Part shown: positions 62,901 to 64,000 of the stretch, piece after piece
Layout: every line of letters begins with the position of its first letter
How positions within the stretch are numbered: position 1 is the stretch's first letter
DNA from: Heliocidaris erythrogramma
Taxonomy: Eukaryota; Echinodermata; Echinoidea; Camarodonta; Echinometridae
Reading direction: 5' to 3'
Length of the DNA stretch: 64,000 bases
Assembly: GCA_025617745.1 (NCBI GenBank)
Contig: CM046854.1
Coordinates: 63,755,606-63,819,605 of the forward strand
Notes under the pieces: generated by a model
Seen by the model: the letters and a program-made list of their open reading frames with translations, nothing else
What the model was told of the DNA's origin: nothing
Database searches by the model: none
Program-made: the position numbers and the translations under genes

Positions 62901-64000
62901 ATGCCAAAATTACGCCAATAATGCTGGAATCGCGCCAGTCTTACTGTACTTTGTCAAATATGAAACAAGAAGAAAATGAAAAGTCGGAAAAGTTCTATCT
63001 GTTTACATTTATTGATATTTTAAGGGTTGGATATCATTTTGTACATTAAATCTCACAATATGACACCTTTATTTCCATTCTTTTAGGTGATTTCAATTGT
63101 AAAAACAAAGAAATGCCAAAATTACGCCAATAATGCTGGAATCGCGCCAGTCTTACTGTACTTTGTCAAATATGAAACAAGAAGAAAATGAAAAGTCGGA
63201 AAAGTTCTATCTGTTTACATTTATTGATATTTTAAGGGTTGGATATCATTTTGTACATTTTATCTCACAATATGACACCTTTATTTCCATTCTTTTAGGT
63301 GATTTCAATTGTAAAAACAAAGAAATGCCAAAATTACGCCAATAATGCTGGAATCGCGCCAGTCTTACTGTACTTTGTCAAATATGAAACAATAACAAAA
63401 TGAAAAGTCGGAAAAGTTCTATCTGTTTACATTTATTGATATCTTATGGGTTGGATATCATTTTGTACATTGAATCTCACAATATGACACCTTTATTTCC
63501 ATTCTTTTAGGTGATTTCAATTGTAAAAACAAAGAAATGCCAAAATTACGCCAATAATGCTGGAATCGCGCCAGTCTTACTGTACTTTGTCAAATATGAA
63601 ACAAGAAGAAAATGAAAAGTCGGAAAAGTTCTATCTGTTTACATTTATTGATATTTTAAGGGTTGGATATCATTTTGTACATTAAATCTCACAATATGAC
63701 ACCTTTATTTCCATTCTTTTAGGTGATTCCAATTGTAAAAACAAAGAAATGCCAAAATTACGCCAATAATGCTGGAATCGCGCCAGTCTCACTGTACTTT
63801 GTCAAAAATATGAAACAAGAAGAAAATGAAAAGTCGGAATTTTTTTTTTAAAAACATTTATTGATATCTCATGGGTTGGATATCATTTTGTACATTGAAT
63901 CTCACAATATGACACCTTTATATCCATTCTTTTAGGTGATTTCAATTGTAAAAACAAAGAAATGCCAAAATTACGCCAATAATGCTGGAATCGCGCCAGT
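59986..64000. repeat. 212-bp satellite array with higher-order structure
   Basis: Nineteen tandem monomers plus a partial one, period 210-214 bp (TGCCAAAATTACGCC at 59986, 60145, 60357, 60569, 60781, 60993, 61205...). The array continues past the window. The first monomer is short (159 bp) and abuts GC-rich DNA (GGGCGCGCCGCGC). Monomers differ by diagnostic variants (AACAATAAC vs AACAAGAAG, CTGGAATCCCGCC vs CGCGCC, T-tract vs AAAGTTCTAT, ATTTTATCTC vs ATTGAATCTC). The 70-codon frames inside are repeat translation. Confidence 0.98.

Noticed and set aside
59986-64000. CRISPR-like array or protein-coding repeat
   Set aside because: The period is 212 bp with no repeat/spacer pattern. The 70-codon frames occur only in some monomers and shift with variants.

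Overview
This is a eukaryotic, animal-type window: spliced genes with small exons and long introns, AT-rich intergenic DNA, many microsatellites, and a very high load of transposable elements, above all short foldback (MITE-like) elements. The frequent TACATGTA-type motifs and the foldback families with TIRs such as GGGGAGCGTTTCATCA and GGGCCCCGTTTCATAA suggest a marine invertebrate deuterostome, most likely an echinoderm such as a sea urchin. That assignment is inference from sequence style, not a database match.

Host genes. I could assemble two multi-exon genes by splice sites and codon phase. The first is a minus-strand gene of six exons between 25739 and 17365, encoding a 181-residue charged, coiled-coil-like protein that I cannot name. 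The second is a plus-strand TMEM192-like lysosomal membrane protein gene whose six recognised exons run from 37478 to 45631, with a poly(A) signal at 45752. Partial genes are also visible: two or three minus-strand exons at the left edge (1-1090), a plus-strand terminal exon ending at 10155, and a minus-strand terminal exon at 47060-47116 that converges on TMEM192. Most short open frames elsewhere are products of low-complexity DNA or transposons.

Mobile DNA. A 5'-truncated LINE of the Jockey/CR1 type (23473-25440) lies in intron 1 of the 181-residue gene, in the same orientation. LINE 3' fragments lie at about 20880-21590 and 44270-44870. A decayed Ty3/Gypsy element (50782-55742, minus strand) retains gag, protease, RT, RNase H and integrase remnants plus one LTR and a polypurine tract; its integrase carries an internal tandem duplication. 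A 3.67 kb TIR-bounded element (29233-32900) has no recognisable ORF but carries a 14-bp motif about 13 times. There are five copies of one 138-bp foldback family and five of a second, a perfect-armed 519-bp hairpin with an identifiable empty site, a foldback carrying telomeric repeats, and several nested elements with readable target duplications.

Region by region: 1-10 kb has the left-edge gene, pyrimidine tracts and simple repeats. 10-17 kb has a terminal exon and foldback elements. 17-26 kb is the 181-residue gene and its transposon-filled introns. 26-36 kb is almost entirely transposons. 36-46 kb is TMEM192. 46-59 kb has a terminal exon, foldbacks and the Gypsy element. 59986-64000 is a 212-bp satellite with an 11-monomer higher-order repeat of about 2.33 kb that runs off the window.
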